64,000 nt of DNA from Avena insularis (taxonomy: Eukaryota > Streptophyta > Magnoliopsida > Poales > Poaceae), in NCBI GenBank assembly GCA_023614405.1, contig CM042691.1, forward strand, positions 179,896,927-179,960,926, written 5' to 3'. The translations under genes were made by a program, and so were the position numbers. Shown here in pieces: positions 44,514-54,350 of the stretch; the stretch's first letter is position 1; every line of letters starts with the position of its first letter. Under the pieces are notes generated by a model, which was given only the letters and a program-made list of their open reading frames with translations, ran no database searches and had not been told where the DNA came from.

Positions 44514-45731
44514 CTATGCGGGGCTGAGATCGTTGGCGATCAGCGCTGTCTTGGAGGCAGCCGTTGGGTGGACCTGCACCTTCTTTGTGTTGACGGTGGA
44601 GTCGAAGGACATATCAGGTGCATTTTGCCGTGCGACTGGGGGTGCCCCATTGTCCGTTACCTCGTGGAGCCTTATGAGCTCCTCTTGCATGCCGAATGAC
44701 TGGGAGATTCTGTTGAAGTCCCTATCGCAGTGGTCTGATCGGGTGAAGCTCCCGTGGACCGTGATGACGCCTCTGGGTCCTGGCATCTTGAGTAGCAGGT
44801 ACGCGTTGTGTGGTACTGCCAAGAACCTTGTGAATGCTACACGCCTGAGGATGGCATGGTATTGTGATGGCCAGTCCACCACTTCGAACTCAAGCCGTTC
44901 ACATCGGAAGTTATCCGGCTTGCCAAAGATTACGTCGAGCCATATCTTTCCCAGGGGGAATATGCCCTTTCCTGGAATGATGCCATGGAACGTTGTGTCT
45001 GACTGTTCCAGGCTGCACAGTGGGATCCGCATTGCTGCGAGGGTGCTTGCGAACATTAGGTTGATGCCGCTGCCACCGTCCATGAAGACGCGGCTCATCT
45101 CGAAACCTCCGATCTGCGCCTCAAGCACCAGGGCAGCATGACCTGGGCGAGGGACCTGGCAAGGGTGATCCGAACGGCTGAACGTGATGCAGGACTCCGA
45201 TCCGCTGAGGTACTCAAGGATGGCGGGTGGAGCTGTCACGGCCAGGTTGATCTGACGGGTGATTTTCTTCTGCACCCTATTCGTTGGGCGCCCTTTTTGG
45301 ATCATCAGCGCTCCTTTCGGCGGGGGATACCCGTGCCTACCGTTATTCTGTGCGGGTGCGACTGGGTGGTTCGGGCCGCCTATAGGTGGCGGTGGAGGAG
45401 CTCCATGCGCTATCTTGCCTGGTGCGGGTGCGTTCCTGAATCCAGGGTTTGGGGCTTGCTGCCTCATCTGAGCCATGCTTTCACTGAGTTTATGGAACTC
45501 GCGGCAGTCCTTTAGCCTGTGTCTTGCCTTCTTCTTACCATCCTGCTTGTCGATGTAGAAGTGGATGGTGCATGGACCCGACAGTCTTTCGTATGCTGAG
45601 GGTCCGTCGTCACGACCGCGGCGCTGCCACGACTCTGTTGGCCGTCCTCCATCGCGGAAATTACCTCCGCGGTATCCGCCACTGTTGCGGTTGGCATCAC
45701 TGGGGTGGTCGGCGTAGCCAGCCGCGACCAT
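44514..45731 (-). pseudogene. Gag C-terminus and aspartic protease of Tat element E
   Basis: A 405-codon open stretch. Its start has a non-canonical C-x2-H...H-x4-C knuckle-like segment (CTIHFYIDKQDGKKKARHRLKDC region). A Pro-rich spacer follows, then the protease with active site RVFMDGGSGINLMF (catalytic Asp codon 45078-45080; D-G-G is usual in Tat elements) and HGIIPGKGIFPLGKIWLDV. It joins gag upstream and RT downstream in a single frame; only nonsense codons separate them. Confidence 0.86.
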
Positions 45732-45791
45732 GTCGGGTCCATCGCGATTGTCGTATACGCGTGGTCTCCTCTTGCTATGGCGTTCTCTCCG

Positions 45792-47454
45792 TCAGCCGTA
45801 GTCGTCCTCTTCCTCCGAGTGCGCTCGGTGGACGGAGTCCTCACCGTCATCCCACCTGTTGGCGATGTCCATGAGGTGGTCGAGTGTCTTGGGCTTGACG
45901 CGCCCAAGTTCTTCCTTGAAGTCCTGGCGCTTGACACCGTCCTTGAAGGCATCGATGGAGCTTTCTTCAGAGATGTGTGTCGCGGAGTTCTTTGTGTTGG
46001 ACCAGCGCAGTATGTACGAGCGAATGGATTCGCCCGTTCGTTGAGTGCAGGCTCGCAACTCTTCGATCGAGGCAGGCCTCTTGCTGGTGCCTTTGAAGTT
46101 TCGGATGAAACTTTACGCCAGCTCCTCCCAACTGTACACCAGCTGCAGCTGAAGGCATTGCATGGCGGTTTCCATGCTTCCGTCGTGTAGCTTGACGGAC
46201 GACAAGTGGTCACTGAGCCACGCCTTGGGGTCCTATGTGCCGTCATATTTCGGAGTGTCCGAAGGGAACTTGAAGTTTCACGGCATCTTTGTCCGTCGGA
46301 CAGATCTGCTGAAGCATCGAGCTCTGCAGAGTTCTCCTTCCTCTTCGTCCATCTCGGATTCAGATGGGCATACGCGCTTGGCGTGTGCCTTGTCGATCTT
46401 GCGCTGCGTTAGCTCATTTCGAGCGTCGTAGTCGCGGCTACGATGGCGTGAGCTCTTATGCCTTCGAGGAAGGTCATGCTCTTCGTCCTCGGATGAGGGT
46501 GTGGGGCTGCGGTTGAATCTGACCGCAGCCTTCTTTTTCGGGTCCGCGGGAGCTTCTCCGTGGAGCGCAGCTCCAACGAGTCCGAGCCCGGTAAGCGTGG
46601 ACTTGTGCATGGCCCTCTTCGGGTCCCCCTCCGGAGGTGTGTGGGACGCGAGGTACGCGGTGGCTGCCATGATCGCAGCTTGCGGCGTTTTTGGGATGAC
46701 GTTGCCGTCGGCGTCCATCTCCATGAAGGACGCGTTGAGGGCTCGGGTCACCTCGCGGTGCTCTTTGGGGTCCATGTTCTCCATCCGAGAATGGTGCTTG
46801 TTCCCGTTGTTGCCGTGTGAGCTGGAGCCGAAGCCCATGGCGGAGAGCGCTGCTCGCCATGCACTGGACTCCGAAGCTGCCTGCTTTGCTTGTCCAGCAC
46901 TTCCTGCATCTTTATTTGCTTCTTGTGCTCCTCGATGAGGAGCATGTGGTATGCCATCAGTAGATCTCGTGAGGCATCAGCGGGCAGGATCTTGTTGCCT
47001 GCCACCGCCTCGCGTGCTTGAGCCCATCCCTCCTCGTCGAGGTGGATGACCCGATTGTTGTTTTCCCCGTTGGGTGGGGGGAATGGCTTCTTCTGTTTCC
47101 ACCATTTCTACCCTGCGGGTTGGGTGGTGGATTGTGTTCCTGATCCTGGATGACCATGGTGCACTGGTAGCGCTCGTAGATCGGTCTGCTGCTGCCGCAG
47201 CTTTCGGATCCAGAACCGTAGGTCCCTTCGTCCGATGGCGGATCGCACAGATCGGAGTTGCAGTTGCTGCTGTCATAGGACTCGACTGTTGACGATTTGG
47301 TGCATAGCACAGGGTGTGGAGCCCATGAAGCGGGCCTGATTGATGGTAGAGGCACCCTCTCTGGGAGGCGGAGAGTGCCGGTCTGCCCCACCTGGAAGCA
47401 GAAGCTCCCGAATAGGATCTCGAGCCCGTCGCCAACAGGATCGAAGTCCTTCAT
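45792..47454 (-). pseudogene. gag: Gag of Tat element E
   Basis: It probably starts at the ATG at 47454 (MKDFDPVGDGLEILFGSFCF), about 120 bp after the primer site. One frame change lies between about 47005 and 46838. From 46838 the frame equals that of pol: a charged N-terminal part, then the capsid-like core DPKAWLSDHLSSVKLHDGS, SFIRNFKGTSKRPASIEEL and RTGESIRSYILRWSNTKN, ending near 45792. Interruptions in this part are nonsense codons only (about 46278, 46232, 46110 and 45792). Confidence 0.82.
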
Positions 47455-47574
47455 ACTGGCCGGTGAGTGGGCGGTGAAGTCGAAGGCGCCAAAGAGGAGA
47501 TGACTCTCCGTCGCTGCGGAGTTGTAGATCGCTCGGGTTGGGACCGTCACGATCGCACAATCAGCGTCCCTAGT

Positions 47575-47591
47575 TCCCACAGACGGTGCCA
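47575..47591 (-). other. Primer-binding site of element E
   Basis: On - this reads TGGCACCGTCTGTGGGA, two bases after the 5' LTR end. I cannot assign the tRNA. Confidence 0.7.
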
Positions 47592-47593
47592 AA

Positions 47594-48089
47594 TGACGAG
47601 GTTTAATCTCGTCAATGCCCATTGTTATGGACTTGGGTTTTGGAGAAGCTGGGGATGCTAGAGATCCCAGAACGGTTAGCAAACAAGCAACACGGGACAT
47701 GAGGTTTACCCAGGTTCAGGCCCCCGGGGAAAACCCTACTCCTGCTTGTCTCCTCTTGATTACGGCGGAACCGAAGATTACAGGGGTGCGCAGATGCAAT
47801 CTGGCGTGGAGGTGTCTATCCGAATGTATGAGGTTCTCTCCTCGTCGTGCCTTCCTAGCCTTTATATAGAGTTAGGCAGGTCCCAGGCACAGATCGAGTC
47901 GGTTACAGGTTTTAGGGTTTGCCCCTTCGAATTTCCTATCTACTCTAGTCTTGTTCTCCAAGGATCTGAAGGCGTCATGGGCCTTGGCCACACGAAATTC
48001 TTCATGGGCTGGGGTATATTTGCCGTGGGCCTTCCTTGGGCTGGACCAGGTATGCTGAGATCGTGTACCCACGGGGTATAACCATGTCA
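47594..48089 (-). repeat. 5' LTR of Tat element E
   Basis: The 496-bp partner of 35322-35819. The TATA box on - reads from 47869 to 47861. The ORF at 46957-47700 runs partly through this LTR and is only partly real. Confidence 0.93.
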
Positions 48090-48094
48090 GTCAT
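48090..48094. repeat. Target-site duplication GTCAT (right)
   Basis: Differs from GTCGT at 35317-35321 by one base. Confidence 0.85.
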
Positions 48095-49454
48095 TGACGA
48101 ACTTGCAATGTCGACTGGTATGGGTGGGTTTGCCTTTGACGTCGAGGTGTACGAGGCACGGCATATCGTGGTACTCCTTGTAGGTTTGGGGAACGCGGAG
48201 CGGCGCCGAGGTGCTTTCAGTTCCTCGTTGTTGCCCACGACCAGCTCCCCTTCCTCGGCCACGTTGTCCGCCATCACCTCGTCCTGCAAAAGTCACAGCG
48301 ACCATGTCGGTAGATTGATTTTCTTCTGGAGCGGTTTTCCACTTTGTACTGTTGTTCCTCCGAGCTTGAGTTGGAACGGCCGTTGCCGGCAAGGAGCCGC
48401 GAGCATCGTCATCGGCAGCTGCGAACTCACTGGCCAACTGGATCATCTGATTCAAGTCAAGCTGGTGATTGTCCTGCAAGCGCTTCAACTTATGTCAGAG
48501 CAACGTGCCCCTTTCCAACCCATTGATGAAGGCGACCATGGCTGTCTGAGCGTGCACTCCTGCACAGGAATTCTTCATGTCCAGCCAGCGGGAGAGGTAG
48601 GCGCGAGATGTCTTGTCTTTCTCTTGCATGCATCGCTATAGATCGCCCACAGTGCAGGGACACTTGTATGTACCCTCAAAGTTCTTGGTGAACGCTTCTT
48701 GCATGTCCAACCAGTTGTAGATAGATTTCTCCGGCAAGTCGTCGATCCATTGACGGGCCGTGCCCACCAACATTAATGGGAGGTACTTGACGGCGACGTT
48801 GGGGTTGCCTCCGGCAATCTCCACCGCGTTGCCATAGTCCTGCAACCATGTGGCTGGCTTGGCGGTGCCGTCATAGGGCTTGATGGTCTTGTCAATCCGG
48901 AAACCTTTGGGGTAAGTTGCGGACCGTATTGCAGGTCCAAAGCAACGTGGTCCCAGGTATGGTCCTTCACGGGCCTCGTGGATCTTATCGATCCACGAAC
49001 GTGCATCGTACGGCTCCGGGTTCTTCTTCTTCTTGACAACATGGGATGGGCTGCATGAATGACGCAGGCCCCCTCCGCCATGGTGACTGCTTGGTGGTGA
49101 TGGAGGTGGAGGTGGCGGTGGGTTAGCCTTCTTGCTTTTACCCTCCTGTGACGCTTCACGCCTGTCACGGATGCTTGTCGGACACGGAGGGTCATGGTGT
49201 GACCTGCTCCTGTGTCCTTGGTTGCACTCTCCGTCATGATGGGTCTGCTCCGCGTTGTCGCGGATGACGATGCCACACTGCTTTGGTGGGGGCATATCTG
49301 TACGATGGTGAGTCTTGTAATCCTCGCGATGTCGGGGGGACCGGGGCGATGGCGATGGGAGACGAGGTCGGGACTTTTCTCCGTGGTCGAAGGATATGGG
49401 GATGGCATCCTTCCTGTTGCGTGCATCCCTCCGTCTTCGTTCTGATGAACCCGT
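48090..49454 (-). pseudogene. gag: Gag of Tat element D, right part (main capsid-like domain)
   Basis: On -, the order is a Pro- and Lys-rich region (near 49030-49150), then PDARSWIDKIHEA-like text and FRIDKTIKPYDGTAKPATWL. The capsid-like core follows: LPLMLVGTARQWIDDLPEKS, AFTKNFEGTYKCPCTVGDL, a stop near 48637, and SRAYLSRWLDMKNSCAG. The tail has LKRLQDNHQLDLNQMIQLASEF, an Arg/Gly-rich patch and CLVHLDVKGKPTHTSRHCKF, a C-H-H-C knuckle-like segment. It is cut by element E right after CKFVND and continues at 35321. Several stops and a frame change occur. Confidence 0.82.
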
Positions 49455-50315
49455 CTAGGACCCGACATCAAGATGAGATCTGTCCCTTGGCGGCTTATAC
49501 TGGCTAGACTGGCAAAGCACTAGGTCGGACTCAAGCCTCTGAGAGGTGGCCTTTTCCTGCTGCTTCACCGCCTTGGCCACTAGGTCATAGACCTGTTCCA
49601 CTGCCTCGGGCGATCTATCTTGCTCCAGAAGGGTCTTGGCGACGGCGAGGTTAAGGAGTGGGGTGGGCATCACCTGCTTGCCTTCACTATCAATGTATGT
49701 CTTGGTTTGTGCCGGCTTCGAGGGAGCCCATCCTAGGTTGCGCCGTACACCAGGATCGTTGATGACGCGAGCTGGAGCTTTCTTGGCCTTCTGCTGCTGC
49801 AGCAAAGTCTTGTACTCGGCCTCCATTGCTCTAGCTTTCTCTATGGACTTCTGCGCGTTGACCAGATCTCGATCTAGCTTAGCGCCTTGCTCCGCGATGG
49901 CCTGCGCTTCCTCTAGCAGCTGCTGGCGCTTCTCGTCAAGATGGGTCATGTTCCGGATATGAGCAACGGTCAGTGGCTCGACGAGGAGATTGTCGTACAT
50001 TACTCTATCAGCTGGAGTAACTTGGGCTGCTGCAGACGTAGATGTTGGAGGCGGCAAGTTTGCGGTGTTGTTGTTGCTCGGGCCGGTGCCGAGTTCCTGC
50101 GGCTGCTGCACTGGGTTAGGCGGAGGAGGCATGACCTTTGCGCGATCATCGTCAGCAGCAATAAGTGGCCCCTTCCCCTTTTCCAGCACTGTAGGCGGAG
50201 CTCGTCCGGGTTGATCTTCATCCATCACCGTCCCAATGGTGACGAACACCCCTCGAGACGTGACAGCATTGTTGGTTTGCTTGTCGCGCGTATACTCCTC
50301 CTCCATCTCCTGCAT
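49455..50315 (-). pseudogene. Linker part of the D Gag polyprotein with coiled coil (286-codon open frame)
   Basis: An open frame on - between the two capsid-like modules. It has an acidic N-terminus (MQEMEEEYTRDKQTNN), a Pro-rich middle, and a coiled coil around LDEKRQQLLEEAQAIAEQGA and KARAMEAEYKTLLQQQKAKK. It ends with GVRRNLGWAPSKPAQ and VAKTLLEQDRSPEAVEQVYD. No enzymatic motif. Its stop at 49455-49457 separates it from the next Gag segment. Confidence 0.6.
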
Positions 50316-51245
50316 AGCAGAGTCTAGCTCTTCTGGACTAAAATCTATCTCCTCTGAATCTGCACTGAAGTCAGCATAAAGTGCTTCAATGACAGAGTCG
50401 GAGGGTTCCAGTACTTCCTCGATGACGGGTGATGGAGGTGCAACAGCAGCGACGATGACTGGAGGTGGCGGTGCAGTTGTGACGATGGGGGCCAGATGCG
50501 GTGGTGGCGGTGGCTGAATTGGAGGTTCTCCGTCGATGAGCGCAAGCGCTTTCTAGGCTGATGCGTTAGCCTCCGTGTATTTGTTGACGGTGTCCGCCAT
50601 CTCTTCAAGGGTAAGGCATCCTGTTGCCCGCTGCCGTCTTAAAGAATGTCGGAGAAGCATGCCATGGTCTAGTCCTTCCACGAATTGATACAAAGCGTTA
50701 TCATCGGGGTAGTGGGCCAGATCGGCTCGTATACGGAGCCACCTGGCCAGGTAATCGCGGGGGTTTTCGCCTTCTCTCTGAACGCAGCGCGCCAGATCGA
50801 AGATGGTAACCACTCCGACGAACTTGGATCTCTGTTGTCCAGACGCACGGGCGAAGCCGGCGGATTTGCAGTGATCTCCCACCTCTATATCCTGCACAGG
50901 GGCGGTTTGGGTGGGCCTTGAATTTTTCTAATCTTTGCCGGCAAACTCCAAAGAGAGATCCGACATCGATCCTTCCGCGAACGTATCCTGCCCATAGGAG
51001 GTCCGTGCGGGCCTTGATGCTCCTCCGACTCCCAGGGAACTAGTGCCCGAGTCGGTTTCGCAGATGGATGTCTCTGATAGGAACGATCAAACACCATGTA
51101 GGGTTCGTCTTTGCCGGGATCCAGAACTCGTCGGGAGGGACAATCGGAATGTTGCCGGAGAAGTGAACGCGACCGATGGCTATGGTTTCGCTGATTCCCG
51201 CGAAGATCTTGGTCCTCGCCCGCTGAAGAGCCTGAAGCGCCTCTT
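50316..51245 (-). pseudogene. N-terminal Gag-like module of Tat element D
   Basis: The first coding part after the primer site. Early text (about 51245-51050) reads FAGISETIAIGRVHFSGN and PIVPPDEFWIPAKTNP. A Gag-like segment follows at 50553-50897: FVGVVTIFDLARCVQREGEN, RDYLARWLRIRADLAHYPDD and YQFVEGLDHGMLLRHSLRR. This has the pattern of the second half of a retrotransposon capsid domain. A Pro-rich stretch links it to the next part. A second, separate capsid-like core occurs downstream (48480-48900). Confidence 0.55.
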
Positions 51246-51263
51246 GCCCCACGGTGGGCGCCA
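51246..51263 (-). other. Primer-binding site of element D, tRNA-Lys type
   Basis: On - this reads TGGCGCCCACCGTGGGGC, an 18-base complement of the 3' end of plant tRNA-Lys(CUU) as I know it. It lies two bases after the 5' LTR end. Confidence 0.88.
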
Positions 51264-51265
51264 AA

Positions 51266-51812
51266 TGTCGTGGTATTGCCGATGAGTACGCCATGGAGCA
51301 GTCCTCACAGTGCGTGTTTAGAGATGTGGGGGAAGGCGGACGGTTGACAGGTACAAGGTAACACAGCTTACCTAGGTTCAGATCCCACGATGGTGACAGA
51401 ATCCTACTCCTGCTATAAATCACTATAAGGGCAATATGCCGAGTTACAGGGATTGGTTCGCTATGCGAGATGTAAGTTATTGTCTATGAACGTCTGAGAT
51501 TGTGCCCTAAAGGCTCCCATAGGCCCGACTTATATAGTCGCCAGGTCCTAGGGTTACAGGGAAAAGTCCTAGTCGGACAGGTTACAGAGTCCTACACCGT
51601 CTATTACTAGTCTTGTGTATCTTGCACTCCAAGGCTCTGGGTATGTCGGTGAATCCAACCGTAGCCTTCGTTTATCCGGCATGGGCCTCCCTTCTGGATC
51701 CATCTAATTGGGCCGCCCAGTAGGCCATAGGCCACGCTACCAACTGTGGGCCACCCGGGTTATCCGGATATGTGACATGCTATGAAGATACCCATATAGC
51801 ATATCCCCAACA
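51266..51812 (-). repeat. 5' LTR of Tat element D
   Basis: 547 bp, the partner of 26179-26726. The TATA-like ACTATATAAG on - reads from 51538 to 51529. Confidence 0.93.
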
Positions 51813-51817
51813 ACCAG
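51813..51817. repeat. Target-site duplication ACCAG (right)
   Basis: Matches 26174-26178. Confidence 0.95.
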
Positions 51818-52745
51818 ATCCATTACAACATGACCGATCATCACGTGAATTGGTGTAACTTCAATGGCGAGCATCTAGATGGTCATCATATCAACCATAT
51901 GACTCATGCTTTACCTTTATCTTCGTGTTCCGAGGCCATGTCTATACATGCTAGGCTCGCCAAGTAAGAACCTTAGTATCCGCATGTGTAAAATTGTCTT
52001 ACGCCTGTTGTATGCGAACATTGAGTATATCACACCCAATCATCACATGGTGTCTCGAAACGACGAACTTTATTAACGGTGCATACTAATGGAAGAACAC
52101 ATTTTATCTTGATATTTAAATGAGGGATCATCTTATAATGCTACTAAAGCGCTAGAAAAGCAATATAAGATGCAAACAAACATCATATGCTAAAAGTGAT
52201 ATAATATGGTTCTTGCACTTGATCACTATCTTGTGCATCGTGGTATGATCTTGATCATTCCTATATGTGAAAGTCCAAGTTCTATGGAACTTACACTTTG
52301 GAATATTATAATTTCCAATAGTATCAATCCATACTACAAATTATAATACTACCATATCATAGTACTTGCCAAGCAAAACCAAAAACTAGATACTTCTAAT
52401 TTATCTTTTGCATGTTTTACGTGGCTGAGGGATTTTGGAGATAGAATCGTTCTTACCTACGAACATGTAACCACAACAATGATAATCAAATTATTGGTAA
52501 CTCGATGTAAATCAGATATTGACTATAGTAGGAGAGACAGACACCCACAAGCCACTTATGCAAAACTAGTTGCATGTCAAGCATGGAACAGGTCTCATGT
52601 GCAAGGACATGTAAAGTTAGTTTGGGTTGCTTCATCCCACTATGCCACCAATATCCAAAATACACATAATAAGCAATAATGTGACCATCAGCTCCCACAT
52701 AACCATATGTGTTATACCCGCGCAAAGCATCTACACATAGATCCG
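51813..52745 (-). mobile_element. Leader of Angela-type copia F, part next to the primer site
   Basis: Continues the leader from 26178 across element D. The rejoined text around ATGAACCAG / ATCCATTACAACATGACCG fits the Angela leader I know from wheat. About 0.93 kb, no coding sequence. The ORF pair at 52479-52758 is not recognisable. Confidence 0.72.
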
Positions 52746-52757
52746 GCTCTGATGCCA
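52746..52757 (-). other. Primer-binding site of copia F (initiator tRNA-Met type)
   Basis: On - this reads TGGCATCAGAGC, one change from the standard TGGTATCAGAGC. Confidence 0.82.
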
Positions 52758-52758
52758 C

Positions 52759-54350
52759 TATTGCGTTCGCAACATAGAAAAAAAATCCTACGATGTGAAC
52801 AACTAAGTACCAAGATCTATCTACCTAGATAGAATAAGCGGGTGGATATACATCCATACAGAACTTACCTCGAAGAGCGACAAAGCATTACGATATTTGA
52901 TCTTGTTGATGATGTAGTCATTCACTTGTCGATCTAAAGATCGTGATGAAGTCCTAGCACCACAAAGTAGTGGTGCATTCATGATTGCACATACATCCGG
53001 TACCCGGCCACCTCTGAGTCCTCGCTCCAGCGAAGCAGGAGAAGCAGGAAATCCTTGCTCCTGAAAAAGCCACCAGGAACATGTATCTCGCTATGCTGAG
53101 ACCATGGGGAATATTCTAGAGCGGGTGAGAGATCCTTCGCGAGGAGGTGTGAGGAATGAGGATGGAGGGGGGAAGCCCCTCCCATGGCCGACGTCCAAAG
53201 GCGGGTGCCCCCACCTCTCTCTCATTCATGTGGGTGGAGCACCCACTCACATAAAAACTAATGTATTAATTTTCCACTCACATATGTATTAATTTTCCAC
53301 CAAAATTAATGCATCTCTCAATTAATAAAACCATTTTATTTATTTTATTCAGAATTCTGTTAATTGCTTTAATTAACAAACATTCACATAAAACCTCTTG
53401 CAACATTTCAATATCACATGCAGAACCAATTTCAGCAACTTCACATGAAACAATTCCGGTGTCCATTGAAATAATTCCGTTGCTTTGATATTCTTACTTT
53501 GGCATCTTATTTGCTCCAAATGGTGTCGGTATCCCTTAAGTGTGTCACCCCACAGTTCGCGAATAATGTAGACATGATCGAGACCCCTCTCCGATAATTA
53601 ATCACCAGCAGGACCTAGAGATCTGTACTAACTCCCACACATTCAATGGTGACTCTTGTGATCATGTGAACCTTTAACACTGCAACTAAATTCCTTTGTC
53701 TCGCGATATATTACATGTCCGAGATTCGATCATTGGTATCCCCATACCTAGTTTGATATTGTTACCGACATGTACTCTTTTCTTGTTCCCGTGATATAAC
53801 CTTCTAGTGATCTTATCACTTGCTTCCAAGCTATGTCAATGTGATATCACCGAGAGGGCCCAGAGTATATCTCTCTTTCATCAGGATGGAAAAATCCCAC
53901 TATTGATCCACGAGCCTCTACATAACACTATTGGAGTATCTGAACCCACCTTTATAGTCACCCTATTACGGTGTAACGTCTGATGTTATCAAGCTACTCT
54001 TCTAGTGTTAGTGTTTGACATGATCTAATGGTCTAAGTACTAAAGTTACTTCATATGATATTATAGTAATTACTATACTTCGGATGAATATTCATCACAT
54101 GATTCCAACAATGTTGTGAATTCGTTATTAACAACATCCAATGTCCATGATCAGGAAACCTTGATCATCTTGTTAATCAACAAGCTAGTTTATATGAGAG
54201 GCATAACTAGGAACTCTTATTTGTTTATTAAACACACATGTATTAATGTTTCCAATTAACACAATTATAGAATGCAAAATAAACATCAATCATATACTTG
54301 GAATATGATAATAACAACTTTATTATTGCCTCTCGGGCATATTCCCTTCA
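52759..54350 (-). repeat. 5' LTR of Angela-type copia F
   Basis: On - it starts TGAAGGGAATATGCCCGAGAGG at 54350 and ends just before the primer site at about 52759; the last bases read ATA instead of ACA, so the exact end is uncertain by a few bases. It is about 1.59 kb and holds short AT-rich direct repeats (TATGTATTAATTTTCCAC near 53260-53300). It interrupts the pol of the + strand copia, whose text resumes at 54351. The 3' LTR of this element is not in the window. Confidence 0.82.

Larger units (their letters stand above)
35322..48089 (-). mobile_element. Tat-lineage Ty3/gypsy retrotransposon E, nested in the gag-pol of D
   Basis: A 12,768-bp element has 498-bp and 496-bp LTRs (TGACGAGG...CCATGTCA), a target duplication with one mismatch, a primer site, a polypurine tract, gag-pol on - and an opposite-strand gene on +. 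It has the same lineage and orientation as D but is a different family. By eye the LTRs differ at about 25 positions, fewer than in D, as expected for the inner element. Confidence 0.93.
26179..51812 (-). mobile_element. Tat-lineage Ty3/gypsy retrotransposon D (interrupted by element E)
   Basis: The element has 548-bp and 547-bp LTRs (TGTCGTGG...CCCCAACA), a perfect ACCAG target duplication, a tRNA-Lys primer site and a polypurine tract. It is about 12.9 kb without the nested 35322-48089. Gag-pol reads on - from the right LTR leftwards. A second, archaeal-type RNase H after the normal one and an opposite-strand gene before the 3' LTR place it in the Tat lineage (the Retand/RIRE2/Grande type). 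By eye the LTRs differ at about 39 positions, roughly three quarters of them transitions. Confidence 0.92.

Noticed and set aside
45138..46190. Several + strand ORFs opposite the E gag and protease
   Set aside because: GC-rich third-position bias makes opposite frames open; the - strand frame carries the Gag and protease motifs.
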